DNA of 64,000 bases from Armatimonadota bacterium (GCA_020438215.1 JAGQUX010000008.1:1-64000); one strand, 5' to 3'; positions 43,487 through 51,646 are shown, numbered from the stretch's first letter. Notes: generated from the sequence alone by a model not told the origin. Numbers and translations are program-made.

Positions 43487-44219
43487 GCTCTAACCTCCTC
43501 ACCGTACTATCTTTCCGCAGAATCTCCTTGATATCATCCCGCAATCCAGAAAAGTGCTCTTGAAACTGAGCCAGCCTTTCCTCATTGATTTGGTCACGGC
43601 TCAATAACCAAAAATACGCCCCGATCAACAACAAAAATATGATTGCGGCACCCGGCACAAACACATCCAGCAATCGCTTCGGGGCAAATCTCAACGTGAG
43701 TCCGAGGACTGGTATCGATAAGCATCCCAGCCAACCGATCCACCTCGATGGCCCCTTCGGATCTCTATCCACCTTGACGTTCCGCACAACCTTGCCGACA
43801 GCATTCACCAGACCCTCTTGTTCCACCAATTGGTGGGCCACTGGTTCCCTTTCTTTGTGCTGATTCGCAAAGTACCAAACGTATCCCGCTCCGTGTTCAT
43901 ATTGTTCGGCGGCAAGATGCTCTAAGAACAGCTTGTGTTCCTTCCCGGGAAGGAGTTCCTTGTGGACCGCTTCATCGAATTCGGTTGCCTCTTTCCAATT
44001 GAGTTCGTATTGAGAAACCCGCTTACGCAAATGGCCACTTATTACAAAATAGATGATCGCCAGCACCACATAGAATAATTTTTCACCGATTGGAGCCTGG
44101 TCTAGAGTTTTGAAAAGACTGAATATAGCCATGATCGGAAAGACAGCAAATGCGCGAAAATACTGCTCTCGCCACGCCCAGCGACCGTACTCCTTTGCCC
44201 GGATTGACCAATCACTCAC
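43470..44219 (-). CDS. Four-helix membrane array protein 4
   Basis: 249 aa from GTG 44219 (GTGA overlap with the upstream stop). TM1/TM2 about 20-65, a soluble middle with KELLPGKEHKLFLEHLAAEQYEHG, TM3/TM4 about 165-210, and a tail with LRDDIKEILRKDSTVRRLE. The lysine-rich end overlaps member 5 by 17 nt. Function unknown. Confidence 0.73.
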   Translation of the reverse strand: MSDWSIRAKEYGRWAWREQYFRAFAVFPIMAIFSLFKTLDQAPIGEKLFYVVLAIIYFVISGHLRKRVSQYELNWKEATEFDEAVHKELLPGKEHKLFLEHLAAEQYEHGAGYVWYFANQHKEREPVAHQLVEQEGLVNAVGKVVRNVKVDRDPKGPSRWIGWLGCLSIPVLGLTLRFAPKRLLDVFVPGAAIIFLLLIGAYFWLLSRDQINEERLAQFQEHFSGLRDDIKEILRKDSTVRRLERASQK

Positions 44220-45022
44220 TGCGCACTCTCCGGGGTCACCATGATATGCGGATCGAAGGGATACAGAGCCAAAAGAGCCGCCTTCGCTTCCTGACTGAGC
44301 GGCTCGCTCAGCCGCTTTAGCTCTTCAATATCAGACGCAATACTGCGCTCCTCAATCCTCTGGCTCCAATAGAACATCGCCAGTATCGTCCCGGCGATCA
44401 CGAGCCATATCAAGAACCCGGCGAACTCCCACATCAGACCGATAAAAAACAAAACCAAGAGGAGTGGCAACCCCACCCAGACAATTGCCAACCGCGCGAT
44501 TTTGTGCCAGTGAGTCACCCGCCGGATACGCCATGCCGGAGCCTGCATTTCGCGAACCTGGTTTTCAAAGGGTACCAATGCATCCCACCGCCGCCCGAAA
44601 GACTTCGGCCAACCGGCAATCGCCATCCCCCATGCGCCAATTTCTTGCTGATGCTCAAAGCGAGTAAGCATCACCCAGTGGGCGGTTTCTGAAACCCAGC
44701 CATCGTCTCGGCATTCGCGGAGTTCCTCTTCCGTCCACACTTCTGCGGCCTGGTACAGCCGCTTCACAGAAAGTCGGTAGAGCAACCAAAGCACTCCGCT
44801 CAGGAGCGCGAGCACGAGAATCGCAGTCCAGAATATTGCTTCTACAGATTCAAAAACGACATCTTCGTGAGGTGTCATTCTCAGCGGGAAATAGCCGAGT
44901 GAGGAGAATGCAAGCCCTAGAAAGCCGATGAGTTTTGTGAGCCGCCAGAATCCCCGTGCGCTTTTCCCGAAGAACAAACACAGACGGGTCAGCTTTCGCA
45001 GTTGGGAACGATCCGATTTCAA
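44216..45022 (-). CDS. Four-helix membrane array protein 3
   Basis: 268 aa from TTG 45022, which overlaps the upstream stop as TTGA. The N-terminus is basic, TM1/TM2 span about 30-85, the middle has WTEEELRECRDDGWVSE and an Arg/Trp-rich second half, TM3/TM4 lie near 180-225, and the tail has LSQEAKAALLALYPFDP, very like the LSPEAQEILKLHP tail of member 9. That tail similarity supports common descent. Confidence 0.72.
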   Translation of the reverse strand: MKSDRSQLRKLTRLCLFFGKSARGFWRLTKLIGFLGLAFSSLGYFPLRMTPHEDVVFESVEAIFWTAILVLALLSGVLWLLYRLSVKRLYQAAEVWTEEELRECRDDGWVSETAHWVMLTRFEHQQEIGAWGMAIAGWPKSFGRRWDALVPFENQVREMQAPAWRIRRVTHWHKIARLAIVWVGLPLLLVLFFIGLMWEFAGFLIWLVIAGTILAMFYWSQRIEERSIASDIEELKRLSEPLSQEAKAALLALYPFDPHIMVTPESAQ

Positions 45023-45843
45023 GCCGTCACCTCCCTGGCTTTCTGATTGATCTCGAGCATCTTTCCCAACTCCGGCACATTACGGAGGAGTCTCTTCTGC
45101 TCCTCATCCAATTGGTGAAAATCGTCGAGGGTAAGCGATCGCGCATGTTTGGTGAAGGCAACCTGAGTTCGCCATTGAAAGAACGATTTTGCGACAAATG
45201 CAATAAGGAGTGACAGGGGCAAATAGTGACCGAAGTAGCCCTCCATCGGCTGAATCCTCCAGATCATGAGGACAAGCGGCATGAGGCTGATCAGCAACAG
45301 GATGTACGCGGCTATCAACCAGCTATTCAGTTGCTTTCTCTTAGTTCCAGCACCCTCAAAATCCGCCAGCACCGAAGCCACTGCGGCCCCATTATCAACC
45401 AGGCAGTGATAAGAATCTTCTGGCTCAAGCGGGTCGGCAGCAAGACTGACTTCTTCTAAAGTGGAAATATCAGCCACTCTTGAACGGGAAATTGCGATTC
45501 TGACCGCGGCTTCTTTCTCCCACTTTCCCTGCCCTGCCAATTCCAGTAACTGACTTCCAGTGTATTTCCGTCCTAGCCTTCGGACAATGAAGTCATCAAT
45601 GAAGCGAACTTTGAGAATTGAGAAAGGGACCCCGGCGATGACGGTCAAAATAAGGATCGCGAGAATTGCATTTACGACCGGCCCGAAGGCTTCCTTGTCT
45701 GTTTGGAAGGCAAATGCAACGAAAGCCACCGCAACAAGGGCCAGCATTGAAGCAACGCCTAGAAAGCCCAATGTCGCGTTATCTAGCGATTCCCAAGCCA
45801 CCGCTACCCGCGTCCAAAATCGGAGCGACTTACTGATGGGCAA
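45019..45843 (-). CDS. Four-helix membrane array protein 2
   Basis: 274 aa from TTG 45843, chosen because GAGGAGG lies 6 nt upstream; an ATG at 45858 coincides with that ribosome-binding site. TM1/TM2 about 25-85, a soluble middle with YTGSQLLELAGQGKWEKE and a helical DNGAAVASVLADFEG, TM3/TM4 about 180-230, tail with LDEEQKRLLRNVPELGKMLE. Function unknown. It is coupled to members 1 and 3 by overlaps. Confidence 0.7.
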   Translation of the reverse strand: MPISKSLRFWTRVAVAWESLDNATLGFLGVASMLALVAVAFVAFAFQTDKEAFGPVVNAILAILILTVIAGVPFSILKVRFIDDFIVRRLGRKYTGSQLLELAGQGKWEKEAAVRIAISRSRVADISTLEEVSLAADPLEPEDSYHCLVDNGAAVASVLADFEGAGTKRKQLNSWLIAAYILLLISLMPLVLMIWRIQPMEGYFGHYLPLSLLIAFVAKSFFQWRTQVAFTKHARSLTLDDFHQLDEEQKRLLRNVPELGKMLEINQKAREVTA

Positions 45844-46654
45844 CGCTCGCCTCCTCATTCAGTATCTCCTTCGGCATGTACTTGGTGAAAATTTCAAGAC
45901 TGGTGAGGTGGTGCCGCATCCCGAACGGCAATGCAAAAACCTTAGTGCGAATTGAATCATAAAGTTCCGGCTCCACTTTCTTGACGAGTCGTTTGTCCAA
46001 GTATCCCTGCAAGCTCATGATTGCTAAAAATGGGAAGACACCTAGCAAGATCGACTTACCATCGAAGTCCGGCGTTGCCACGCCTATTGCAATCAAGATA
46101 GCAACTATGATTACCAGGCTTATGTTTCGGTTCCGCTTGTGCTTTGAGGTGGGCGTGATGATCTGATGCACGCGATACAACTCAGCAAAAATCTCGCAGA
46201 TATCCCGCTCCAACACCCGAGCATTCTGCCAATCGGCATCGTTTATTGCCCCAAACGGTCGCTCCACAAACATCTCGTAGCTCACCGGGAGTCCCTTCTC
46301 AAACCGGCGAACAAAGAATAGGTTGATGAGCCGTGCTGCGTGCCAATTCTCAGCGAGGGCTAGGATGCTTTCCGTATCAATTTGTTCTGCATCTTCGGCA
46401 AGCTTCTCAACTTTGTTTTGCTGCAAACCTTCGATATGCCACCCAGCGAGCATAATGATGGGCACTACTAGTCCAATGCAAATAACCCACCAAGCAATGC
46501 CGTTGAAACGAGAATAGTAAAGCGACCCAACAAATGTGATCCCGATGACCAAAGGAATCACCACCATCCAAGGGCTATCTTTGAACGCTTGCCACTTCCC
46601 CTCCTTTCGCATAAGCTCCCTTAGCTCCGCTTCAACATTCTCTTTCTTCTCCAC
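45830..46654 (-). CDS. Four-helix membrane array protein 1 (first)
   Basis: 274 aa from GTG 46654. A charged N-terminal helix (KENVEAELRELMRKEGKW) precedes TM1/TM2 (about 32-75). The soluble middle has DTESILALAENWHAARL and an Ala/Asp region, TM3/TM4 lie near 185-225, and the tail has LPFGMRHHLTSLEIFTKYMPKEIL. No Shine-Dalgarno sequence is strong. It opens the array, with a 244-bp intergenic region upstream that holds a possible structured RNA on the other strand. Confidence 0.72.
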   Translation of the reverse strand: MEKKENVEAELRELMRKEGKWQAFKDSPWMVVIPLVIGITFVGSLYYSRFNGIAWWVICIGLVVPIIMLAGWHIEGLQQNKVEKLAEDAEQIDTESILALAENWHAARLINLFFVRRFEKGLPVSYEMFVERPFGAINDADWQNARVLERDICEIFAELYRVHQIITPTSKHKRNRNISLVIIVAILIAIGVATPDFDGKSILLGVFPFLAIMSLQGYLDKRLVKKVEPELYDSIRTKVFALPFGMRHHLTSLEIFTKYMPKEILNEEASVAHQ

Positions 46655-46697
46655 CTTGTTTCCCTGTCAAAATATTGTAATTGATTTCGACTCTCAA

Positions 46698-46880
46698 GGG
46701 CAAACGTGACGCTCTCCAAAACTTTCTCCCAAGACCACTCAAGAGCGCAACACACCCTGCCGAAAATAACAGTAGCCGACCCGACTAAGAGGTTGGCGAG
46801 AACAGCAATCCAGGGAAAACAGATAGCTGAAAGAGGGTATGGGCGCTTCCTGCTTCAATCATTGGAAGCGCCATTTTTTT
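46698..46880 (+). ncRNA. Candidate structured small RNA with intrinsic terminator
   Basis: Stem candidates in order: GGCA (46699-46702) with TGCC (46758-46761), CGCTCT (46710-46715) with AGAGCG (46742-46747), GCCGACC (46775-46781) with GGTTGGC (46791-46797, one G-T and matching pairs), then a terminator GGCGCTTCC/GGAAGCGCC (46842-46850, 46864-46872) plus seven T. No protein-coding gene lies on this strand upstream, so the terminator implies a short transcript of about 180-200 nt or a leader. No known RNA family is recognised. Confidence 0.45.
46842..46880 (+). terminator. Intrinsic terminator in the array/methyltransferase gap
   Basis: A perfect 9-bp stem (GGCGCTTCC and GGAAGCGCC) with a 13-nt loop is followed by A and seven T. 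It lies 19 nt before the methyltransferase GTG, with that gene's -10 element immediately after it. Confidence 0.85.
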
Positions 46881-46884
46881 CGCC

Positions 46885-46890
46885 TATACT
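46885..46890 (+). promoter_or_regulatory. Putative -10 element of the methyltransferase gene
   Basis: TATACT ends 8 nt before GTG 46899, just downstream of a terminator. The spacing supports a leaderless mRNA starting at GTG and argues against the longer frame from 46839. Confidence 0.6.
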
Positions 46891-46898
46891 TCCTGTTT

Positions 46899-47648
46899 GT
46901 GAGCGAGAAAATCTCCCGATTCGACGGCAAAGCCAGCATCTATGCTTCAAGCCGCCCTACATACCCGCTCAAAACTCTCCATCAGATTTCAGAAGTCACT
47001 GATTTGCCGACAGACGCTACGGTCTACGACCTTGGAGCGGGAACGGGGCTGTTCAGTCAGATCTTACTCGAACATTTCCAGCGCGTCCACCTTGTAGAGC
47101 CTAATGCGGATATGCGTGGTCAAGCTGAAAATGTCTTGCCCACCGATCACAGTACATCCATAGATGCTGAGGCCGAATCCTTCCCGGCTGAACCGCGCTC
47201 TATTGATCTCATCACTGCCGCGCAAGCATTCCACTGGTTTGATCAACCGCGAGCCAAAGCTCATTGGCGACAAGTCCTCAAACCAAGTGGATGGGTTGCA
47301 TTGGTCTGGAATACACGGATCCCCAGTACACCGTTTGCCGAAGAAGTGGGCAACCTACTGAAAGCACTTGTGGATGCTTCGCCGCAAGGAGATATCCCCC
47401 AAGATAGTGCAGATGAAGAAATATTGGCGTTCTTTGAGAGTGCGCAGATTCTCGCAACGGAGCACACGACGCCGCTCAGTGAACAAGAACTCTGCAATCT
47501 CGTGATGTCACGTAGCTATTCCCCACGGTCAGGAGAACCACTCTTCGCTGAGATCAAAGAGAAAGTACAAGACATCCATGCAAGTTATCAATCAAATGGG
47601 TTAGTTGACCTGCCTTACCTAACGAAGCTTTACATCGGGCGCATTTGA
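46899..47648 (+). CDS. Class I SAM-dependent methyltransferase
   Basis: 249 aa from GTG 46899 (a longer in-frame reading begins inside the upstream terminator). The N-terminus SRFDGKASIYASSRPTYP resembles UbiE/BioC-like methyltransferases, and VYDLGAGTGLFSQIL near 40-54 is motif I for SAM binding. LVEPNADM near 64 and AAQAFHWFDQPRA near 100 complete the fold. Substrate unknown. A terminator and -10 directly upstream suggest independent expression. Confidence 0.85.
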   Translation: MSEKISRFDGKASIYASSRPTYPLKTLHQISEVTDLPTDATVYDLGAGTGLFSQILLEHFQRVHLVEPNADMRGQAENVLPTDHSTSIDAEAESFPAEPRSIDLITAAQAFHWFDQPRAKAHWRQVLKPSGWVALVWNTRIPSTPFAEEVGNLLKALVDASPQGDIPQDSADEEILAFFESAQILATEHTTPLSEQELCNLVMSRSYSPRSGEPLFAEIKEKVQDIHASYQSNGLVDLPYLTKLYIGRI

Positions 47649-47678
47649 GTCAGCCAGGGGGCATAACAAATCCACGGG

Positions 47679-47684
47679 TAATCT
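47679..47684 (+). promoter_or_regulatory. Putative -10 element of fabI
   Basis: TAATCT ends 6 nt before the ATG at 47691, with no ribosome-binding site between. Confidence 0.55.
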
Positions 47685-47690
47685 CCACCC

Positions 47691-48455
47691 ATGATCTTGG
47701 AAGGCAAGAAAGGTCTCGTCCTGAATGTGACGAACAAGAACAGCATCGGTTGGGGGATCGTTGAAGCACTGCACGCTCACGGAGCCACCGTCGGTGTCGG
47801 CGCACAGAACGAGAAAATGCTAGAGCGAGTCAACAAGCTCATCGAAGGCTACGAGCGTATGGATTCCTTCGTAGTGGATTTCACCAATGAAGACGACCTC
47901 GCTAACTTGCCAAAAGCGGTCGAAGCCAAATACGGCAAGATCGATTTCTACGTCCACAGTGCGGCTTACGCAAACAAAGAAGATCTGGAAGGTAAATTCA
48001 TTGAAACGAGCCGCGACGGATTTGCGACCGCAATGGACATCTCTGCGTATTCGCTTGTATCCTCTTGCCGGGCTCTAGAACCGGTTCTCAACGACGACGC
48101 CAGCGTCATTACCGTCAGCTATCTGGGAAGCACACGCGCCGTCGGTAACTACAATGTGATGGGCGTTGCGAAGGCGGCCCTCGAAGCCTGCGTTCGTTAC
48201 CTTGCCGTCGATCTTGGAGAGCGCGGGATTCGCGTCAACACCCTCAGCCCCGGACCGATCAACACAATTTCTGCTCGCGGCGTGAAAGGCCTGCTTGATA
48301 TGCTGAAGTACGTCAATGATCGCGCTCCTCTCAAACGCGAGTATGGTCAGGAAGAATGTGGTCTGAGTTCCGTTTATCTGTGTAGCGATCTGAGCAAAGG
48401 CGTCACTGGACAAATCATCTTTGTGGATAGCGGTTACAACATCGTTGGGCTCTAA
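47691..48455 (+). CDS. fabI: Enoyl-[acyl-carrier-protein] reductase FabI
   Basis: 254 aa short-chain dehydrogenase that performs the last reduction of fatty-acid elongation with NADH or NADPH. It starts MILEGKKGLVLNVTNKNSIGWGI, giving the FabI-type glycine loop, then FYVHSAAYAN near 86, and VGNYNVMGVAKAALEACVRYLA near 145-166, with the catalytic Tyr and Lys in the Y-x6-K spacing. RVNTLSPGPINTISARG near 181 and a C-terminal GQIIFVDSGYNI complete it. The Gly-Asn-Tyr version of the triad is as in FabI, not FabG. Confidence 0.92.
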   Translation: MILEGKKGLVLNVTNKNSIGWGIVEALHAHGATVGVGAQNEKMLERVNKLIEGYERMDSFVVDFTNEDDLANLPKAVEAKYGKIDFYVHSAAYANKEDLEGKFIETSRDGFATAMDISAYSLVSSCRALEPVLNDDASVITVSYLGSTRAVGNYNVMGVAKAALEACVRYLAVDLGERGIRVNTLSPGPINTISARGVKGLLDMLKYVNDRAPLKREYGQEECGLSSVYLCSDLSKGVTGQIIFVDSGYNIVGL

Positions 48456-48470
48456 CCAAACGGTTGATCA

Positions 48471-49352
48471 ATGAATGTTCTGACCGTTCCGAATTGGTCG
48501 TTTGGCCGTGAGCGCAATCTTTTGCGTCATGTCATAGATCGGTTAGAAGAGCATGTGGGCGAAGTTCACTACTCCCAAGCCGATATCGACCACAACCGAA
48601 CGGTCACGGCATTCTCCGGCGAACCTGAAGAAGTCGAGAAGACTTTGCTCGATCTGGCTCGGTTGATTCTGCCCAGCATCAACCTCCAACGGCACTCGGG
48701 ATGCCACCCGCGCATCGGGGGGCTCGATGTTTGTCCATTCATCCCCACTTCGCGTGACTTTGATGAAGACACATTCGCCGTTTGGATTGAATCGGTGGCT
48801 AAGAAATTCGCCGAAGAATTTGAAGTCCCCACCTTCCTGTACGAAAAATCGGAGCGCGGAACTCACGCCAGTGACCTTCCCACCCTTCGCAAAGGTGGTT
48901 TTGGGGGATTGCTTGCCCGCGAACTAAACCCCGACTTTGGCCCGAACAAGGCGCACCCCTACCTTGGAGCGACCGTGATGGGTTGGCGCGAGTTCTTGAT
49001 TGCGTTCAACATCAACTTTCAAAGCGAAGACCTGGAATCTGTCCAGCGCATCGCTCATAAAATTCGTGCGCTACGACGCGAAAAAGACCCGCGCTATATC
49101 GGTGTTCGCGCGCTCGGTTTTGCTTTACCCTCGCAAGGGTTGGTGCAAGTCAGCATGAACGTCACCCAGCCCGACAAAACCCCGCTTGATCCCATTGTTG
49201 AATCAGTGACCTTCATGGCGGACAAATACGGACTCCATAATGGCTATGTGCAACTCATAGGTGTGATCCGCGATGTGGATGTCGAGCACTCGGTGCTCGT
49301 TCCTTTCCGCCCTGAGCAAGTGATCGTCACTCGGCAAGGAGCAAGCGCATGA
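48471..49352 (+). CDS. Glutamate formiminotransferase-type protein (FtcD N-terminal family)
   Basis: 293 aa. It moves the formimino group of formiminoglutamate to tetrahydrofolate in histidine breakdown, or acts as a related formyl-transferring enzyme. Seen: FSGEPEEVEKTLLDLARL, then RHSGCHPRIGGLDVCPFIP near 65-85 with the catalytic His, LRKGGFGGLLAR near 143, NKAHPYLGATVMGWREFLIAFNINF near 158-184, and VSMNVTQPDKTPL near 229. No cyclodeaminase domain is fused. It follows fabI by 15 nt and overlaps purK by ATGA. No hut genes are visible, so a purine-linked role is possible. Confidence 0.85.
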   Translation: MNVLTVPNWSFGRERNLLRHVIDRLEEHVGEVHYSQADIDHNRTVTAFSGEPEEVEKTLLDLARLILPSINLQRHSGCHPRIGGLDVCPFIPTSRDFDEDTFAVWIESVAKKFAEEFEVPTFLYEKSERGTHASDLPTLRKGGFGGLLARELNPDFGPNKAHPYLGATVMGWREFLIAFNINFQSEDLESVQRIAHKIRALRREKDPRYIGVRALGFALPSQGLVQVSMNVTQPDKTPLDPIVESVTFMADKYGLHNGYVQLIGVIRDVDVEHSVLVPFRPEQVIVTRQGASA

Positions 49353-50482
49353 ATCGTCCATATGATCTGGGCATCTTGGGTGGAGGGCAACTCGCCCGCA
49401 TGTCCACCCAAGCCGCGCAACGCATGGGGCTCAAAGTGGCCTGCCTGGAACATGGCACCGATACACCTGCAGGCCAGATCACAACGCAGATCAACGGATT
49501 CCTCACCGATTCGCACGCCATCGCCGAGATTATGGAGCTTTGCGACTTCCTGACTCTCGAAAATGAGTTCGTACCCGCCCACATGATCCGATCCGCATGC
49601 GAAATCGCCGGACGTGATGAGGACTGTATCCTGCCTGGCATTGACACGCTGGAAACCATCCAAGACAAGCTTCTCCAGCGGCAAGCGTATGCTCGCTACG
49701 GGGCACCAACCCCCAAGGCCGTGCCCATCAACCCCGATGACCCGAAATCAGCCATGGATGCGATTGGTTTCCCGTGCGTCCTCAAAGCGCGATTTGGTGG
49801 CTACGATGGCAAGGGCACTCGCACAGCTATGACTCCTCCAGACTTCGTGAAATACGAAGACCTCTGGAAGCAAGGTGGCTGGCTTGTCGAGGAATTTGTT
49901 CCGTTTCGCCGCGAGCTAGCGGTGATGGTTTACCGCTCCAAAACAGATACCGGCGTCTTCCCGACAATGGAAACCATCCAGACCAACCACGTCTGTGATC
50001 TCGTTTTTCCCAGTGGCACCGATGCCCGAGCGGTCGCAATTTCTGCTGTGGAAGCTGTCGATGGCTACGGACTTTTTGGCGTTGAGCTATTTGAAACCGA
50101 AAGGGGTGACTTTCTCATTAACGAGATCGCCCCACGTCCTCACAATACGGGGCATTACACGCTGGATTGGGGCGGGATCAGCCAGTTCGAGCAACATGTC
50201 CGCCTCGCCATGCACTTCCCCTGCGAGAAACCGGTCGGCCAAGATTGCGCGATGGCGAACCTGCTCGGCATCGAAAATGCTGTTGATTGGAAGAACGGAC
50301 TCCGCCAAGCAATGATTGATGTCCCGAATTGCCATGTTCATTGGTACGGCAAAGCGGAATCCCGCCCCGGGCGAAAAATGGGGCATCTCAACATCCAGGG
50401 CGACAATTGTCGCGACCTTGCCGACAAAGCTCGTGAGTCCTTCTACCGAGGCTGGGCGGCTCCGGGTCCTGACTTAGGTTGA
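49349..50482 (+). CDS. purK: 5-(carboxyamino)imidazole ribonucleotide synthase
   Basis: 377 aa ATP-grasp enzyme that makes N5-CAIR from AIR, ATP and bicarbonate in purine synthesis. It starts LGILGGGQLARMSTQAAQRMG, the PurK opening, then a TPKAVPINPDDPKSAMDAIGFPCVLKARFGGYDGKGT stretch near 118-155 with the ATP-grasp glycine loop, VEEFVPFRRELAVMVYRS near 182, and NEIAPRPHNTGHYTLDW near 255-271. ATGA overlap with the formiminotransferase gene couples translation; purE is not nearby. Confidence 0.93.
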   Translation: MNRPYDLGILGGGQLARMSTQAAQRMGLKVACLEHGTDTPAGQITTQINGFLTDSHAIAEIMELCDFLTLENEFVPAHMIRSACEIAGRDEDCILPGIDTLETIQDKLLQRQAYARYGAPTPKAVPINPDDPKSAMDAIGFPCVLKARFGGYDGKGTRTAMTPPDFVKYEDLWKQGGWLVEEFVPFRRELAVMVYRSKTDTGVFPTMETIQTNHVCDLVFPSGTDARAVAISAVEAVDGYGLFGVELFETERGDFLINEIAPRPHNTGHYTLDWGGISQFEQHVRLAMHFPCEKPVGQDCAMANLLGIENAVDWKNGLRQAMIDVPNCHVHWYGKAESRPGRKMGHLNIQGDNCRDLADKARESFYRGWAAPGPDLG

Positions 50483-50549
50483 ACTGTAGGGTATCTTGAA
50501 CCGTTCATTCCCGACCCGAGTTTGAGGTCGGATGAGGAGTCGTTTTCAG

Positions 50550-51194
50550 ATGCCGACGTTGCAAGTTGAACCACGAGATAAATCGAAGAGCGCAGCCGTC
50601 AACCGCATGCGCAAAGATGGCGTTATGCCGATGGCCATCCTGACCAAGAAAACAGGAACCCAAATGGTCTCCGCTGACCGCGAAGAAATCAAGACCATGC
50701 TGGATTCCATCGTTGGTCTTCCCATTTTTGATGTTGATGGCGCCGCCAAGACCAAAGTGATTTTGAAAGAAGTCCAGCGCGACGCTGTTTCCCGAAAAAT
50801 CATCCACATGACGGTTCAAGAAGTCGCTGACTCCGACGTCATCAAGGTTTCAATTCCGGTCAAAGTTTCTGGCACTCCGCAAGCAGTTGCCAAGCGACAA
50901 TCCACCCTCATGGTTCCCATGAATGCTCTGGATGTCCAAGCAAAGGTTTCTGACCTTCCGGCAGAAATCGCTGTAGACGCAAGCAACATGACCGAAAACG
51001 ATCGCATTATCGTTTCCGATCTTTCCGGTTACGAAGCCATCACATTCCTCACCTCACCAGAAACCGTTCTGGCCACCACCAAGCAACTCCGCGGTATGGG
51101 CTCATCCAGCGCGGCTGGTGCTGAAGGTGAAGAGGGCGAAGAAGGTGCTGAGGGCGAAGGCGGCGAAGAAGCTGCCGCAGAAGCTGGCGAGTAA
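50550..51194 (+). CDS. rplY: 50S ribosomal protein bL25 (CTC type)
   Basis: 214 aa from ATG 50550, preceded by GAGGAG 10 nt upstream; an ATG at 50532 lies before that site. It binds 5S rRNA. The N-terminal domain begins LQVEPRDKSKSAAVNRMRKDGVMP and the CTC-type C-terminal domain follows (about 95-190). The last 30 residues are almost only Glu, Gly and Ala in GEEGE-like units, an acidic tail seen in some lineages. A bidirectional terminator separates it from tmRNA. Confidence 0.9.
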   Translation: MPTLQVEPRDKSKSAAVNRMRKDGVMPMAILTKKTGTQMVSADREEIKTMLDSIVGLPIFDVDGAAKTKVILKEVQRDAVSRKIIHMTVQEVADSDVIKVSIPVKVSGTPQAVAKRQSTLMVPMNALDVQAKVSDLPAEIAVDASNMTENDRIIVSDLSGYEAITFLTSPETVLATTKQLRGMGSSSAAGAEGEEGEEGAEGEGGEEAAAEAGE

Positions 51195-51220
51195 TCTCAC
51201 TTCAACGACTTCAAAAGCAC

Positions 51221-51252
51221 AAAACCCCTTGCTGGAATAGCAAGGGGTTTTT
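51221..51252. terminator. Bidirectional terminator between rplY and tmRNA
   Basis: AAACCCCTTGCT (51222-51233) pairs with AGCAAGGGGTTT (51239-51250) around a 5-nt loop; T tracts lie on both strands (TTTTT on plus, TTTTG on minus). It ends rplY and the tmRNA transcript. Confidence 0.9.
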
Positions 51253-51268
51253 CTTTATCAAAAATTCT

Positions 51269-51623
51269 TGGTGGAGGCGCCGGGAATTGAACCCGGTTCC
51301 AAAACTGTCGTTACCAAAGTATCCACGAGCGTCTCCTCCACAACTATTTCTCGGCGGTGGACTCTCCGGGAGGCAGGCTGTCCACTCGCTCAACTCGATT
51401 GATTTCGCTGGAGGGCCCCGAGCAGAGATCCTCTTCGCTATTCGTCATTTACGACGCCTTAATCAAACCAGGACGAAACCGTTTTGACCGGCGCGCTGCG
51501 CTAATTAGGCAGCGTATGCAAAATTATCTTCTGCAGTTGTTTTTTTGCCGCTTTTGACAAGGCCAGCGGCGCCTTGGCTCGCAACTCTAGCGCGATCCAG
51601 CTCTGTCGAAACCTTACGCCCCC
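51269..51623 (-). ncRNA. ssrA: Transfer-messenger RNA (tmRNA)
   Basis: 355 nt. The 5' GGGGGCG (51617-51623 in reverse) pairs with the 3' CGCCTCC before ACCA at 51269-51279, giving the acceptor stem. The 3' side contains GGTTCAATTCCCGG, the T arm. The 5' end continues AAGGTTTCGACAG, the usual tmRNA beginning. The tag reading frame ends AEDNFAYAA before TAA at 51505-51507; the resume codon is uncertain (GGC or AAA region), so the tag could be about 14-16 residues (for example starting GKKTT). A long open frame over the same bases is only the tag frame extended upstream. Confidence 0.95.
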
Positions 51624-51639
51624 AAGTTGGTGATTCAAC

Positions 51640-51645
51640 AGTATA
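51640..51645 (-). promoter_or_regulatory. Putative -10 element of tmRNA
   Basis: TATACT on the minus strand is 16 nt from the mature 5' end, fitting transcription of a short 5' leader that RNase P would remove. Two copies of GGAACGT lie just upstream. Confidence 0.5.
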
Positions 51646-51646
51646 G

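Noticed and set aside
46698-46705. GGGCAAAC resembling the cyclic-di-GMP (GEMM-I) riboswitch core
   Set aside because: The following conserved GGGACGCAAAGCC and receptor parts are absent; the match is only eight bases.
51280-51300. A tRNA read from the T-arm-like sequence GGTTCAATTCCCGG
   Set aside because: The matching acceptor half lies over 300 nt away and the tag frame is between them, so it is tmRNA, not a tRNA. No other tRNA was found.
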